Counted from the stretch's first letter, positions 35,903 to 44,279 are shown. The stretch: DNA of 64,000 bases from Wocania arenilitoris (GCF_021728535.1 NZ_JAKKDU010000004.1:32853-96852); one strand, 5' to 3'. Program-made: numbers and translations. The notes: generated by a model not told the origin, from the letters alone.

Positions 35903-36054
35903 GCTATTTCAGTCAAAAAAATGATGCAGATAAAACTAAAAAAGAGCAGCTTTTTTCAACTAAACAGAGAAGTTGTTAACATAATTAGCTCAAAGCTTAA
36001 AGTTTGAAATTCAAAGTCGCTTTACGGAGAAACATTGAACCATCAATATTGAAT

Positions 36055-36510
36055 CTAAAGTATTTCTGATACTTTAGTACAAACAAACTCCAAAAAGCGT
36101 TCATCTTTGTCGGTAAAAGGATCTGGCGTGTTAGAATCAATATCAATCTGGCCAATATTTTTTCCATCTTTAAAAATGGGTACAACAATTTCGGCTTTTA
36201 CAGTAATACTACAAGCAATATAATTGTCTTGAGCAGCAACGTCGGGCACCACAAAATTTTCGTTACTAACGGCAACTTGTCCACAAATACCTTTTCCAAA
36301 CGGAATCACTGTATGATCTGTTGGTTCACCAATATAAGGGCCTAAATACAATTCTTTTTTATCACTATTAGCAAAGTAAAAACCTACCCAATTGTAATAC
36401 TCTAAATGAGATTCTAATAATTGACAAATCGATAATAAACGCTCATCAACCGATTTTGTAGTGTCAGAAATAATAGTTTCTACTTGTGGTTTTAGCAATC
36501 TAAAAGGCAT
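36055..36510 (-). CDS. GAF domain protein, free methionine-R-sulfoxide reductase-like
   Basis: A 151-residue single GAF domain. The cysteines of fRMsr enzymes are present: GKGICGQ (about residue 75) and the catalytic-position Cys in NYIACSI, followed by AEIVVPIFKDGKNIGQIDIDS, all conserved in the free methionine-(R)-sulfoxide reductase (YebR/MsrC) family. It would reduce oxidised free methionine in the cytoplasm with thioredoxin. It is a single-gene unit divergent from the exosortase gene. Confidence 0.82.
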   Translation of the reverse strand: MPFRLLKPQVETIISDTTKSVDERLLSICQLLESHLEYYNWVGFYFANSDKKELYLGPYIGEPTDHTVIPFGKGICGQVAVSNENFVVPDVAAQDNYIACSITVKAEIVVPIFKDGKNIGQIDIDSNTPDPFTDKDERFLEFVCTKVSEIL

Positions 36511-36580
36511 AAATTTAAAAATTTTAGTAAAAGTATTTAAAAAGGTGTAAATTCGATTGTAGGTTTAGCATAATTTTAAC

Positions 36581-37129
36581 TTGAAAGCAATTTTTATAAA
36601 ATATAGAACAGTTGTAAAATTTATACTCACGTTTTTAATTGTGTATATGGTTTTTTCAGTCTTGTACCATTTTTATTTGGAGGTTTCAGAAGGCTCAAAA
36701 TACTACCCTGATTATTTAACGCATTTGGTCGCAAAACAAACCGAATCGTTGTTGAACACCTTTGGTTACAGCACACAAGTTTTACCACATCCAGATGAAG
36801 CCTCGATGAAAGTTGTTGTTAATGGCAAATACATAGCAAGAGTTATCGAAGGCTGTAATGCAGTAAGCGTAATTATTTTGTTTCTGTCTTTTGTTATTGC
36901 ATTTTCGGGCAAATTAAAAACCTCTTTGTTTTTTATAATTTCTGGCAGCATTTTAATTTATGCTGCGAATTTATTACGGATTACTCTATTTACTATAGTC
37001 ATATATCACTATCCTGAAAAGCAATCTTTTTTACACGATGTGCTTTTCCCGTTAGCAATTTATGGTTTTGTTTTTTTGTTATGGATTTTTTGGGTAAATC
37101 GGTTTGCTAACTTAAAAAAAGAAGCATGA
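36581..37129 (+). CDS. xrtF: Exosortase family protein XrtF
   Basis: A 182-residue membrane protein of the exosortase/archaeosortase superfamily, with the catalytic triad expected for XrtF: Cys92 in EGCNAVS, Arg133 in NLLRI and His152 in LHDVLFP. Exosortases cleave and probably transfer C-terminally tagged surface proteins. The start appears to be TTG, since the family-typical start KAIFIKYRTVVKF follows directly and the next Met is too far in. The next gene overlaps it by 4 nt. The target proteins are not in the window. Confidence 0.9.
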   Translation: MKAIFIKYRTVVKFILTFLIVYMVFSVLYHFYLEVSEGSKYYPDYLTHLVAKQTESLLNTFGYSTQVLPHPDEASMKVVVNGKYIARVIEGCNAVSVIILFLSFVIAFSGKLKTSLFFIISGSILIYAANLLRITLFTIVIYHYPEKQSFLHDVLFPLAIYGFVFLLWIFWVNRFANLKKEA

Positions 37130-37554
37130 GTAAGTTTACCAAATATGCTTTACTTTTTGTGCTTTTCGGATTACTCATAGTGATCAGATGGTTTGAAAAC
37201 GAGTTGTTTTACGACCCATATTTGGGATTTTTTAAAAGCGATTATTTATATGCCGATAGCCCAAGTGTTGAAATTTTTAAAGTTACCGCATTTACAATTT
37301 TACGATACGCTTTAAATACGCTTATTTCCTTAACCATCTTATTTGTTATTTTTAAAGATAAAAGTGTTATCAAGTTTTCTGGATTTATTTATGCAATTGC
37401 TTTTATTTTATTAATAGCTGCCTATTTATATTTTGTTTTAAACCCGAAACAAGACACTTATTATATGTTTTTTAATGTGCGTCGTTTTTTAATTCAGCCC
37501 ATCATTTTAATCTTGTTATTACCCGCTTTTTATTATCATAAACTAAAACAATAA
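37126..37554 (+). CDS. Exosortase F system-associated membrane protein
   Basis: A 142-residue protein with four predicted membrane helices. It matches the small protein regularly encoded after XrtF in Flavobacteriaceae (IRWFENELFYDPYLGFF, YYMFFNVRRFLIQPI). The ATGA overlap with xrtF implies joint translation. Its biochemical role is unknown; association with the exosortase is inferred from constant gene pairing. Confidence 0.85.
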   Translation: MSKFTKYALLFVLFGLLIVIRWFENELFYDPYLGFFKSDYLYADSPSVEIFKVTAFTILRYALNTLISLTILFVIFKDKSVIKFSGFIYAIAFILLIAAYLYFVLNPKQDTYYMFFNVRRFLIQPIILILLLPAFYYHKLKQ

Positions 37555-37623
37555 CTGTTAATCATATTATAAAATAGTTAGAATGATTTTAAGTTTTTGT
37601 ACTTTTACATGGAATAATTAAGT

Positions 37624-38025
37624 ATGCTAAAGCAATTTTTACATAAAATATTTTCAACACTACTAGCTCTTTTAGTGTTATTTTCAACAGTATCTTTTAC
37701 TATTGAAAAGCACTTTTGTGGCGATGTTTTAGTTGATGTTTCTATGTTTACTGAAGCTGAAAAATGCGAAATGGAAGCTTTAGAAATCCAGCAAAAAAAG
37801 ACTTGTTGTAAAGACGAGTTGCAAGTTGTTCAAGGTCAAGATGAACTAAAATTCTCATCGTTTGACGATTTAGAATTTGAGCAACAACAATTTTTAGCAT
37901 CATTTGTTTATTCTTATACCAATCTCTTTAAAACACTAGAAAAAGAGATTATCCCTCATAAAGATTATTCGCCACCAAATCTGGTCACGGATATACAAGT
38001 ACTTAATGAGACTTTCTTAATTTGA
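37624..38025 (+). CDS. HYC_CC_PP family protein
   Basis: A 133-residue protein with an N-terminal signal or membrane segment (residues about 10-28) and the three short motifs of this Bacteroidota family: HFCG (about 35-38), TCCK (about 58-61) and SPPN (near 119). The Cys/His pattern suggests metal binding outside the inner membrane. It opens a group of four genes (HMA-MauE, TonB receptor, HMA protein) that probably handles copper or a similar metal. The function of the family is not established. Confidence 0.8.
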   Translation: MLKQFLHKIFSTLLALLVLFSTVSFTIEKHFCGDVLVDVSMFTEAEKCEMEALEIQQKKTCCKDELQVVQGQDELKFSSFDDLEFEQQQFLASFVYSYTNLFKTLEKEIIPHKDYSPPNLVTDIQVLNETFLI

Positions 38026-38035
38026 TTTATTTTTT

Positions 38036-38095
38036 TGTCATTCCTGCGTGCCACACTGAGTTTATCGAAGTGAAGGCAGGAATCCACTCGTGCAG
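38036..38095. repeat. REP-like palindromic repeat
   Basis: Arms ATTCCTGC (38040-38047) and GCAGGAAT (38076-38083) enclose TTTATCGAAGTG; the whole is the kind of short GTCATTCCTGCG... dispersed palindrome common between flavobacterial genes. It lies between the HYC_CC_PP gene and the HMA-MauE gene and would form a hairpin in their transcript. Confidence 0.6.
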
Positions 38096-38126
38096 TACAA
38101 ATTAAAATAATATCAAACACAAAATC

Positions 38127-38855
38127 ATGATACATACATATTCAGTTACAGGAATGACCTGTAATGGCTGTAAAACTTCGGTTGAAGACAAACTGAATGC
38201 TTTAGAACATGTTACCAAAGTCACAGTAAATCTCGAAAAAGGTGAGGCAACTATTGAAATGTCTCAGCACATTTCAACTGAAACTTTACAAAAGGCTTTA
38301 TCTGATAAATACACGATTTCAGAAAAAAAGGAAAGAAATGTTTTTGAATCTTCTTCAATACAAAAAGAAGAAAAAACGGATTTACAACAACTTTCCCCGT
38401 TGTTTTTAATCTTTACTTTTATAATAGGCGCATCGGTTTTATTAAATTATAAACCGTGGAACACCAATGGGTTTATGCTCGATTTTATGGGCTTGTTTTA
38501 TATCGTTTTTAGCTTCTTTAAGTTTTTAGATTTAAAAGGGTTCCCAGAATCTTTCAAAATGTACGATCCAGTCGCTAAAGTTGCACCTATTTATGGTTGG
38601 TTATACCCGTTTATTGAGCTAGCTTTAGGATTACTTTTTTTAATGCGGATTCAAATTCCAATAGCATTAATAATCACTCTAATCATTTTAGGTATTACAA
38701 CTATTGGCGTAACCAAATCGCTTTTAAGTAAAAAAACGATTCAATGTGCTTGCCTCGGAACCGCTTTAAAATTACCAATGACCAAAGCCACATTTATAGA
38801 AAACAGTATTATGATTATTATGGCTGCTATCATGTTATTAAATATTAAAAACTAA
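38127..38855 (+). CDS. Heavy-metal-associated domain fused to a MauE/DoxX-like membrane domain
   Basis: A 242-residue protein. Residues 1-70 form an HMA metal-binding domain with the metal site GMTCNGC. Residues from about 90 form a four-helix membrane domain of the MauE/DoxX type (GLFYIVFSFFKFLDLKGFPE, YPFIELALGLLFLM) with a conserved-looking CAC pair near residue 208. It could accept or deliver a soft metal such as Cu(I) at the inner membrane. The order HYC_CC_PP, HMA-MauE, TonB receptor, HMA protein recurs in the phylum. The metal is inferred, not shown. Confidence 0.85.
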   Translation: MIHTYSVTGMTCNGCKTSVEDKLNALEHVTKVTVNLEKGEATIEMSQHISTETLQKALSDKYTISEKKERNVFESSSIQKEEKTDLQQLSPLFLIFTFIIGASVLLNYKPWNTNGFMLDFMGLFYIVFSFFKFLDLKGFPESFKMYDPVAKVAPIYGWLYPFIELALGLLFLMRIQIPIALIITLIILGITTIGVTKSLLSKKTIQCACLGTALKLPMTKATFIENSIMIIMAAIMLLNIKN

Positions 38856-38919
38856 TAATGTCAGGTCTCAATACCATTTTAATAAATTAAAATTACTCGA
38901 CCTGACACAAAATAAAAAA

Positions 38920-41157
38920 ATGAAACAAATAATATATATACTATTTATACTTCCAATACTCAGTTTTTCGCAAAATAAAATTAGAGGAATGATTATGGAA
39001 GCTAATGAGAAAAATGAGCACATTGGGTTAGCAGGAGCTAACGTATATTGGCTCGACACATCTGTTGGTACAGTAACCGATATTGATGGAAAGTTTACCA
39101 TTCCGTATAAAAAAGAATACACAAAACTGGTGATTAGCTATGTGGGGTTTAAAACCGATACTATTACTGTAAGCGAACCAAAGATGATTCATCACTGGTT
39201 GCAACCAACCGATAATTTAGATACGGTAACCATAACTTCTAGAAAGCAAGCCACAGCAAAATCGTATTTGCAAGCTACTAATACGTTTACTGTTAGTAGC
39301 GACGAATTACTTAAAGCGGCATGTTGTAATTTATCTGAAAGTTTTGAAACCAACCCATCAATCGATGTTAATTTTGCAGATGCTGTGACGGGTACACGAC
39401 AAATAAAAATGCTGGGATTAACGAGTCCTTATATTTTGATAGCTACCGAGAATATTCCGTCTATTAGAGGTGCATCACAAGCTTTCGGAATGAGCTTTAT
39501 ACCAGGAACTTGGGTAGAAAGTATTCAAATTACTAAAGGCGCAGGAAGTGTAGTTAATGGTTTTGAGAGTATTGCAGGACAAATAAATGCAGAATTGGTT
39601 AAGCCAACAACTGATAACAAAATATTTGTAAATGCTTATGCAAATGCTAATGGGCGTTTAGAATTAAACACGCATTTAAACACACCTGTAAGCGATAAGT
39701 GGAGTACAGGCTTATACTTACATGGAAATTTAAGAGATCAAAAAAATGATAGAAATAACGATTCGTTTTTAGATACGCCTTTGCAAGACCAAATAAATAT
39801 AATGAACCGTTGGCAATACATTGATAACGAAAAAGGCTTCGTTAGTTTTATAAACTTGAAGGTTTTAAATGACGAAAAACAAACAGGTCAAATAAACTTC
39901 AATCCAAAAACGGATAGAGGAACTACTAATGCTTGGGGTAGCGAAATTGATACGCGACGTTACGAAGTGTCTTCAAAATTCGGTTATGTAAACCCCGAAA
40001 TTCCTTGGCAAAGTATTGGTGTGCAAACGGCTTTTAGTAGTCATAAACAAGAATCGTATTTTGGCTTAAATCAATATGATATTAAACATAATAGTTTATA
40101 CGCCAACGCCATTTACAATTCTATTATTAGCGATTCTAGACACAAAATTAAAACTGGAATCAGCTATACTTATGATCATTATGATGAATTTGTAAACACA
40201 GTAGATTATGAAAGAACCGAGCGTTCAGTGGGAGCTTTTTTTGAGTATAATTTTGATAATCTCGATAAATTAAATTTAACTGCAGGTGTTAGAATAGACA
40301 ACCATAATTTAATGGGCACTTTTGTAACACCTCGTGTTCATGTTCGATACACACCTTGGGAAAAGTCTGCCTTAAGGGCTTCATTTGGAAGAGGTAAACG
40401 AAGTGCCAATATTTTTGCTGAAAATCAAAATATATTCTCAACATCTCGAGCTATTAATATTTTAAATACTAATGGGGCTATTTACGGATTAGACCCAGAA
40501 ATTGCATGGAATTATGGCGTGTCCTTTTTACAAGGATTTAATCTATTTGAAAGAAAAGCAGATATAACTTTAGATTATTATAGAACCGATTTTCAAAATC
40601 AAGTTGTGGTCGATTTTGAAAATCCACAGGAAGTCAACTTTTATAATTTAAAAGGCGATAGTTATGCCAATAGCTTTCAAGTAGAATTGAATTATAACAT
40701 GTTTGAGCACTTCGATTTACGATTGGCTTACAAATATTATGATGTAAAAACGGATTACAATTTAGGTAAATTATCAAAGCCTTTAGTTCCAACAAATCGC
40801 TTATTTGCTAACGCATCTTATGAAACAGATATACAAAAAAATGGTGCGCAATGGAAATTTGATACAACCTTTAATTGGTTAGGTGAACAACGATTTTCTT
40901 CAACAGGAAATAACCCTGTTCAATATCAATTACCAGAAAACACACCAACGCTAGGAACATTAAATGCGCAGATAACCAAAGTGTTTTCTCCTAAATTTGA
41001 AGTATATTTGGGTAGCGAAAACCTTACAGATGTAAGGCAAGACAATCCTATTTTAGGAGCAAACGATCCTTTTGGTTCAAATTTTGATACTACCTTTGTA
41101 TATGGCCCAATTTTTGGAGTTAGTTATTACGCAGGATTACGATTTAAAATAAAATAA
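38920..41157 (+). CDS. TonB-dependent receptor, heavy-metal operon type
   Basis: A 745-residue outer-membrane receptor with a signal peptide (ending SFSQ), a carboxypeptidase-like regulatory domain (residues about 20-105), a plug carrying LKAACCNLSESFETNPSIDV with its Cys pair, and a barrel ending in GLRFKIK. The ACCNLSESF plug and the neighbouring HMA genes are typical of receptors linked to copper or another metal in Bacteroidota. It lacks an STN domain, so it transports rather than signals. A REP-like repeat follows. Confidence 0.9.
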   Translation: MKQIIYILFILPILSFSQNKIRGMIMEANEKNEHIGLAGANVYWLDTSVGTVTDIDGKFTIPYKKEYTKLVISYVGFKTDTITVSEPKMIHHWLQPTDNLDTVTITSRKQATAKSYLQATNTFTVSSDELLKAACCNLSESFETNPSIDVNFADAVTGTRQIKMLGLTSPYILIATENIPSIRGASQAFGMSFIPGTWVESIQITKGAGSVVNGFESIAGQINAELVKPTTDNKIFVNAYANANGRLELNTHLNTPVSDKWSTGLYLHGNLRDQKNDRNNDSFLDTPLQDQINIMNRWQYIDNEKGFVSFINLKVLNDEKQTGQINFNPKTDRGTTNAWGSEIDTRRYEVSSKFGYVNPEIPWQSIGVQTAFSSHKQESYFGLNQYDIKHNSLYANAIYNSIISDSRHKIKTGISYTYDHYDEFVNTVDYERTERSVGAFFEYNFDNLDKLNLTAGVRIDNHNLMGTFVTPRVHVRYTPWEKSALRASFGRGKRSANIFAENQNIFSTSRAINILNTNGAIYGLDPEIAWNYGVSFLQGFNLFERKADITLDYYRTDFQNQVVVDFENPQEVNFYNLKGDSYANSFQVELNYNMFEHFDLRLAYKYYDVKTDYNLGKLSKPLVPTNRLFANASYETDIQKNGAQWKFDTTFNWLGEQRFSSTGNNPVQYQLPENTPTLGTLNAQITKVFSPKFEVYLGSENLTDVRQDNPILGANDPFGSNFDTTFVYGPIFGVSYYAGLRFKIK

Positions 41158-41250
41158 CCCCGTTATTACGAGGAGAGAAGCGACGTGGTAATCTTTTGAA
41201 TATAAGCTAAACAGATTACCACAACTTTTTCAAAGTTTCGGAATGACAAA
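41158..41250. repeat. REP-like repeat after the metal TonB receptor
   Basis: Exact inverted arms GTGGTAATCT (41185-41194) and AGATTACCAC (41213-41222) sit in CGTTATTACGAGGAGAGAAG ... GGAATGACAAA context. This matches the dispersed cgttattgcgagga-type repeat of Bacteroidota as I recall it. It separates the receptor from the small HMA gene in the same direction. Confidence 0.6.
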
Positions 41251-41261
41251 AAACAATAACA

Positions 41262-41627
41262 ATGAAAAAAATAATGATTTTAGCTTTAATGCTAATAGGA
41301 ACAACAACATTTGCACAAAACAAAAACCAAAAAGCATCACTTGAAGTAAATGGTGTTTGTATGATGTGTAAAAACCGAATAGAAAAAGCGTGTTTAGTAT
41401 CAAAAGGTGTAAAGTTTGCAGATTGGAATGTAAAAACCCACGAGTTAAAACTAATTTACGATGCCCGTAAAACCGATTTAAAAATCATACAAAAAACTAT
41501 TACTGGTGTTGGCCATGATACTAAAGAATTAAAAGCAACTGATGAGGCTTATGCTAAAGTGCATCCGTGTTGTAAATATAGAGATGTAGACGTTGTTGAC
41601 GACCATACAGACGAAGGTAGAAAGTAA
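41262..41627 (+). CDS. Secreted heavy-metal-associated (HMA) domain protein
   Basis: A 121-residue protein with a signal peptide (residues 1-18, TTTFAQ) and one HMA fold with the metal site GVCMMCKNRI (CxxC). The C-terminal tail adds HPCCKYRDVDVVDDH, rich in Cys, His and Asp, which could also bind metal. It is the last gene of the metal operon and would be a periplasmic metal carrier. A clear terminator follows 24 nt downstream. Confidence 0.88.
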   Translation: MKKIMILALMLIGTTTFAQNKNQKASLEVNGVCMMCKNRIEKACLVSKGVKFADWNVKTHELKLIYDARKTDLKIIQKTITGVGHDTKELKATDEAYAKVHPCCKYRDVDVVDDHTDEGRK

Positions 41628-41651
41628 AATATTCTCTTTAATATAAAACGA

Positions 41652-41679
41652 GGCTGTCTGAAAAGGCAGTCTTTTTTTT
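41652..41679 (+). terminator. Intrinsic terminator of the metal operon
   Basis: Arms GGCTGTCT (41652-41659) and AGGCAGTC (41664-41671) pair with two G-T wobbles around a GAAA tetraloop and are followed by eight T residues. It ends the transcript that starts upstream of the HMA-MauE gene. Confidence 0.88.
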
Positions 41680-41803
41680 GCAAATTTTCTAGTTGGCAAT
41701 GGAGGCATGGTAAAACAATTGAAAGAGATTTTCTCTGTCAAATAAGTAATAATAGGAATATGTTGATTAAAGTTGGCACATTCTTGTTTCCAATTTAAAA
41801 ATT

Positions 41804-41872
41804 ATTAACACCCTATAAAACAAAAAACCCCGTAAACAGTAATGTTTCGGGATTTTTTTGTGGTACCTCCAG
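41804..41872. repeat. Direct repeat with tRNA-Phe 3' end (att-like, distal copy)
   Basis: These 69 bp match 53693-53761 at all but about four positions. They contain the tRNA-Phe terminator hairpin and the last 12 nt of the tRNA (TGGTACCTCCAG on the plus strand), then diverge. The rest of the tRNA is missing here. A partial tRNA 3' end with its terminator in the same orientation as the intact gene is what integration at a tRNA gene leaves at the far end of an island. Confidence 0.8.
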
Positions 41873-42117
41873 TAGCTTATTATTTTGTAATTCTGTGTAA
41901 CTGTGTACATCTGTATGCACGTTTTGTGCCCATTTTTATTTTGTAAATGTAATTGTGTACTTCTGTATACTAGTGAGTATTCGAGAGCATATATAAGACT
42001 AATTTTAATTAAAAGTCATATAAATAGGATTTAGGATCAAAATAATATTAAGCAAACCCTTTAAACAATTAAATAGGAAGTTTGTAGAAGTTTCTATTTT
42101 AATTCAAGTTACTTATT

Positions 42118-42200
42118 TATGTTTGTAGTACCATAACATAAGTAGGTTAAGTTCATGGTAGATTTGGGGCAAAAAAGGTGAACTAATGTTCGCCTTTTTT
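42118..42200 (+). ncRNA. Candidate small RNA with own promoter box and terminator
   Basis: A TATGTTTG box (42118-42125) fits TAnnTTTG. Roughly 50 nt further comes a strong terminator: arms AAAGGTGAAC (42174-42183) and GTTCGCCTTT (42188-42197), TAAT loop, then T residues. A transcript of about 70 nt would result. It holds only an eight-codon frame (ATGGTAGATTTGGGG...). No known RNA family was recognised. It could also be the remnant end of a lost gene. Confidence 0.35.
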
Positions 42201-42295
42201 ATTTAAACCTTTTATCTGATTTAAAAGGAAGTTATCCAAAGTTTTGAAAATTATACTAAATAATTTATATCTTATATAAATGAACATTAACAATA

Positions 42296-42384
42296 TTTCT
42301 CTTAAAGAAGATTAATAGCTGTTTCTAACTTTAAGTTAGATTCTTTAAAGAGAATATATAGGAGGCACTCTTGCCTCCTTTTTT
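42296..42384 (+). ncRNA. Candidate structured small RNA with terminator
   Basis: Outer arms TTTCTCTTAAAGAA (42296-42309) and TTCTTTAAAGAGAAT (42341-42355) enclose a perfect inner hairpin TCTAACTT/AAGTTAGA (42324-42340). Directly after this is a terminator, AGGAGGCA (42360-42367), CTCT loop, TGCCTCCT (42372-42379), then T residues. The nested structure plus terminator with no ORF upstream suggests a small non-coding RNA; no family was recognised. Confidence 0.4.
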
Positions 42385-42473
42385 GTTTAAAGTATACGCT
42401 TGATGGCCAAAATAAGTGACCAAAATTAAAATATGGTGTCTTAATATTATTGATAACCAAAATTTCATCCATT

Positions 42474-42704
42474 ATGTTCAAAAAAAGCATTATCATTTTA
42501 TTGTCATTATTTGCTCTAAGTTGTGGCAATAAAAAAGAAAAGGAGAACTCAGATAGTGAGGTTACTATTGAAGTAGTAAGCACAGAGTTAAAACAAGAAA
42601 TAGAATCTATAGAAGCTGTTACTGAAGAGCTTAAAAAAGCAGAAGAAAGTATAGAAGCATCCATTAAGAAACTGGATGATATGTTAAACAAAATAGAAAA
42701 CTAA
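42474..42704 (+). CDS. Small coiled-coil lipoprotein
   Basis: A 76-residue protein with a type II signal peptide (FKKSIIILLSLFALSC, lipid-modified Cys near 17). The mature part is almost entirely charged and helical (IESIEAVTEELKKAEESIEA), with a heptad-like pattern. The ATG at 42474 is preferred over an in-frame TTG at 42450 because the signal peptide begins there. It is followed 4 nt later by the Lys/Glu-rich secreted protein gene. It resembles Lpp-like envelope lipoproteins in build only; no family recognised. Confidence 0.65.
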   Translation: MFKKSIIILLSLFALSCGNKKEKENSDSEVTIEVVSTELKQEIESIEAVTEELKKAEESIEASIKKLDDMLNKIEN

Positions 42705-42708
42705 GATT

Positions 42709-43257
42709 ATGAAAAAATCACTTAAAACTATATTTCCACTTATATTACTAGTAGGATTTGTAACTATTGGATTTGCTCAAAAGCCTGAGCATGCTGGTAA
42801 AAAGGAAAAAACAGAAAAGAAAATTAAGAAAGAGAAAAAAAAGGTAGAAGAAGCAGTAGAGGAGTCAAAGCAAAAGAAAGATAAAAAAGTAAAAAAGGAG
42901 AAAAAAGAAAAGATTGAGGAGGTTGAGGAAAAGGATAATGCTTATGGAAAAGATAAATATGGATTAGAAGGAAAAGCCTATGGGCAAGAGCGTGCAAGAC
43001 GAGCTAAATTAAAAAAGGAAGAGAAAGTTAAAGAACTGGAGACTATAGTAGAAAGGGGTGAATCTAAGGCTAATAACGCTAGAGCGCGTGTAAAGGAAGT
43101 TAAAGAAAACCTTAAAAAACAAAAAAAGAAAGGGAAGATAACCAAGGAAGAGTATGGTGAAAAAATCGAAAAGCTAGAGGCTATTGAAAATGAAGCTGAT
43201 ACTCTGGAAAAGAAAGTTAAAAAAGGTAAAAAGTTAAGAAAATCTGAAGCTAGTTAA
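42709..43257 (+). CDS. Secreted Lys/Glu-rich coiled-coil protein
   Basis: A 182-residue protein with a signal peptide (residues 1-23, TIGFAQ) and then two highly charged helical stretches (residues about 30-80 and 100-180) around a short centre NAYGKDKYGLEGKAYGQERA. Long coiled coils are likely. No catalytic motif is visible. It lies 4 nt after the small lipoprotein gene, so the two are co-transcribed. Function unknown; a structural or scaffold role in the periplasm is conceivable. Confidence 0.65.
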   Translation: MKKSLKTIFPLILLVGFVTIGFAQKPEHAGKKEKTEKKIKKEKKKVEEAVEESKQKKDKKVKKEKKEKIEEVEEKDNAYGKDKYGLEGKAYGQERARRAKLKKEEKVKELETIVERGESKANNARARVKEVKENLKKQKKKGKITKEEYGEKIEKLEAIENEADTLEKKVKKGKKLRKSEAS

Positions 43258-43385
43258 TAGCACTATAAGTAGATTTAATAATGGGTTAACCTAATATTGG
43301 TTAACTTTTTCTTTTTAATATTTAAAAGTACAGTGCATTTCAACGAAAAGATTATAAAGAATTAGACTTATTTTAAAGTAGGTGT

Positions 43386-43393
43386 TATATTTG
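43386..43393 (+). promoter_or_regulatory. Candidate -7 box of the DUF4382-type gene
   Basis: TATATTTG matches TAnnTTTG and lies 25 nt upstream of the ATG at 43418. The -33 element is not clear. Confidence 0.4.
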
Positions 43394-43417
43394 TAAATAT
43401 CTATAAAGAAGGAAGTT

Positions 43418-44254
43418 ATGAATATGAAGTATTTAAAATCTGTTTTTGGAACTGTAGTAACTATTATGGTGCTATTATTAATGGTTAATTGTGATAGTGA
43501 TAACAATAGTAAAAATGAAACTGCTAGAGTTCAATTAAAATTAGTTGATGAGCCAGGGGATTATTTAGAAGTTAATATTGAAATTATAGATATACAATAC
43601 AAATCTTCAGATGATGAAGATAGTTGGGTAAGTTTTGCTCCTGAAGGTGGTTATCCTATTAATGTTGATATTACCGAGCTTATAGCTGGAAATAGTTTGT
43701 TATTAACAGATGAAGTTCTGCCAGTTGGAATTTTAAAACAGGTAAGGTTGGTTTTAAGTGATAATAACACTTTAAAAATTGAAGGTGAAGATGATTTAAT
43801 TCCTTTAGATACTCCTAGTGCTCAACAATCTGGTTTAAAACTGAACTTAGATGAAGAATTAGAAGCGGGTTTTATTTATACTTTTGTTTTAGATTGGAGT
43901 GTAGAAAAGTCAATAGTTAAAGCAGGAAATTCAGGTAAATACAATTTAAAGCCAGTAATTAAAGTGAATACTGAAGTTAGTTCAGGTTCCATAGAAAGTA
44001 AGGTGGTTGAAATGGTTGATGATGTTGAAACTCCAATTGCTAATCAAGTTGTAGAAGTTTATACTACAGATGATACATTTGTTAAAGATACAATGACAGA
44101 TGAAAATGGAGATTTTGTAATCCAAGGTCTTGAAGCAGGGAACTATATACTAAAGATTACCAAGGAAGCATATAAAGCTTATGAATCATCAGAAGTAAGT
44201 GTTGAAGTTGGAAGCATAACATCAGTTGAAACAATAGTTTTAGAATTGGAATAA
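43418..44254 (+). CDS. DUF4382 domain lipoprotein with carboxypeptidase-like regulatory domain
   Basis: A 278-residue lipoprotein (lipobox ending LLLMVNC). Residues about 35-175 match the DUF4382 domain (ARVQLKLVDEPGDYLEVNIE, VNIDIT-like strand, LPVGILKQVRLVL). Residues about 190-278 form a carboxypeptidase-like regulatory beta-sandwich (VVEVYTTDDTFVKDTMTDENG, GDFVIQGLEAGNYILKITK). Surface or periplasmic placement is expected. Both domains occur in Bacteroidota surface lipoproteins with unknown ligands. It is its own transcription unit with a terminator behind it. Confidence 0.8.
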   Translation: MNMKYLKSVFGTVVTIMVLLLMVNCDSDNNSKNETARVQLKLVDEPGDYLEVNIEIIDIQYKSSDDEDSWVSFAPEGGYPINVDITELIAGNSLLLTDEVLPVGILKQVRLVLSDNNTLKIEGEDDLIPLDTPSAQQSGLKLNLDEELEAGFIYTFVLDWSVEKSIVKAGNSGKYNLKPVIKVNTEVSSGSIESKVVEMVDDVETPIANQVVEVYTTDDTFVKDTMTDENGDFVIQGLEAGNYILKITKEAYKAYESSEVSVEVGSITSVETIVLELE

Positions 44255-44279
44255 ATCAATAAAACTAATTATCAAAATC

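Larger units (their letters stand above)
41873..42473. other. Long gene-free region inside the left island border
   Basis: About 600 bp lacking a convincing ORF. Directly inside the att-like repeat is an imperfect 17-bp direct repeat, TGTGTACwTCTGTATrC, at 41902-41918 and 41954-41970 (52 bp apart), possibly recombinase arm sites. Further right are two hairpins with T runs (42174-42200 and 42360-42384) that do not end any gene seen here; they are listed as candidate small RNAs. Confidence 0.5.
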
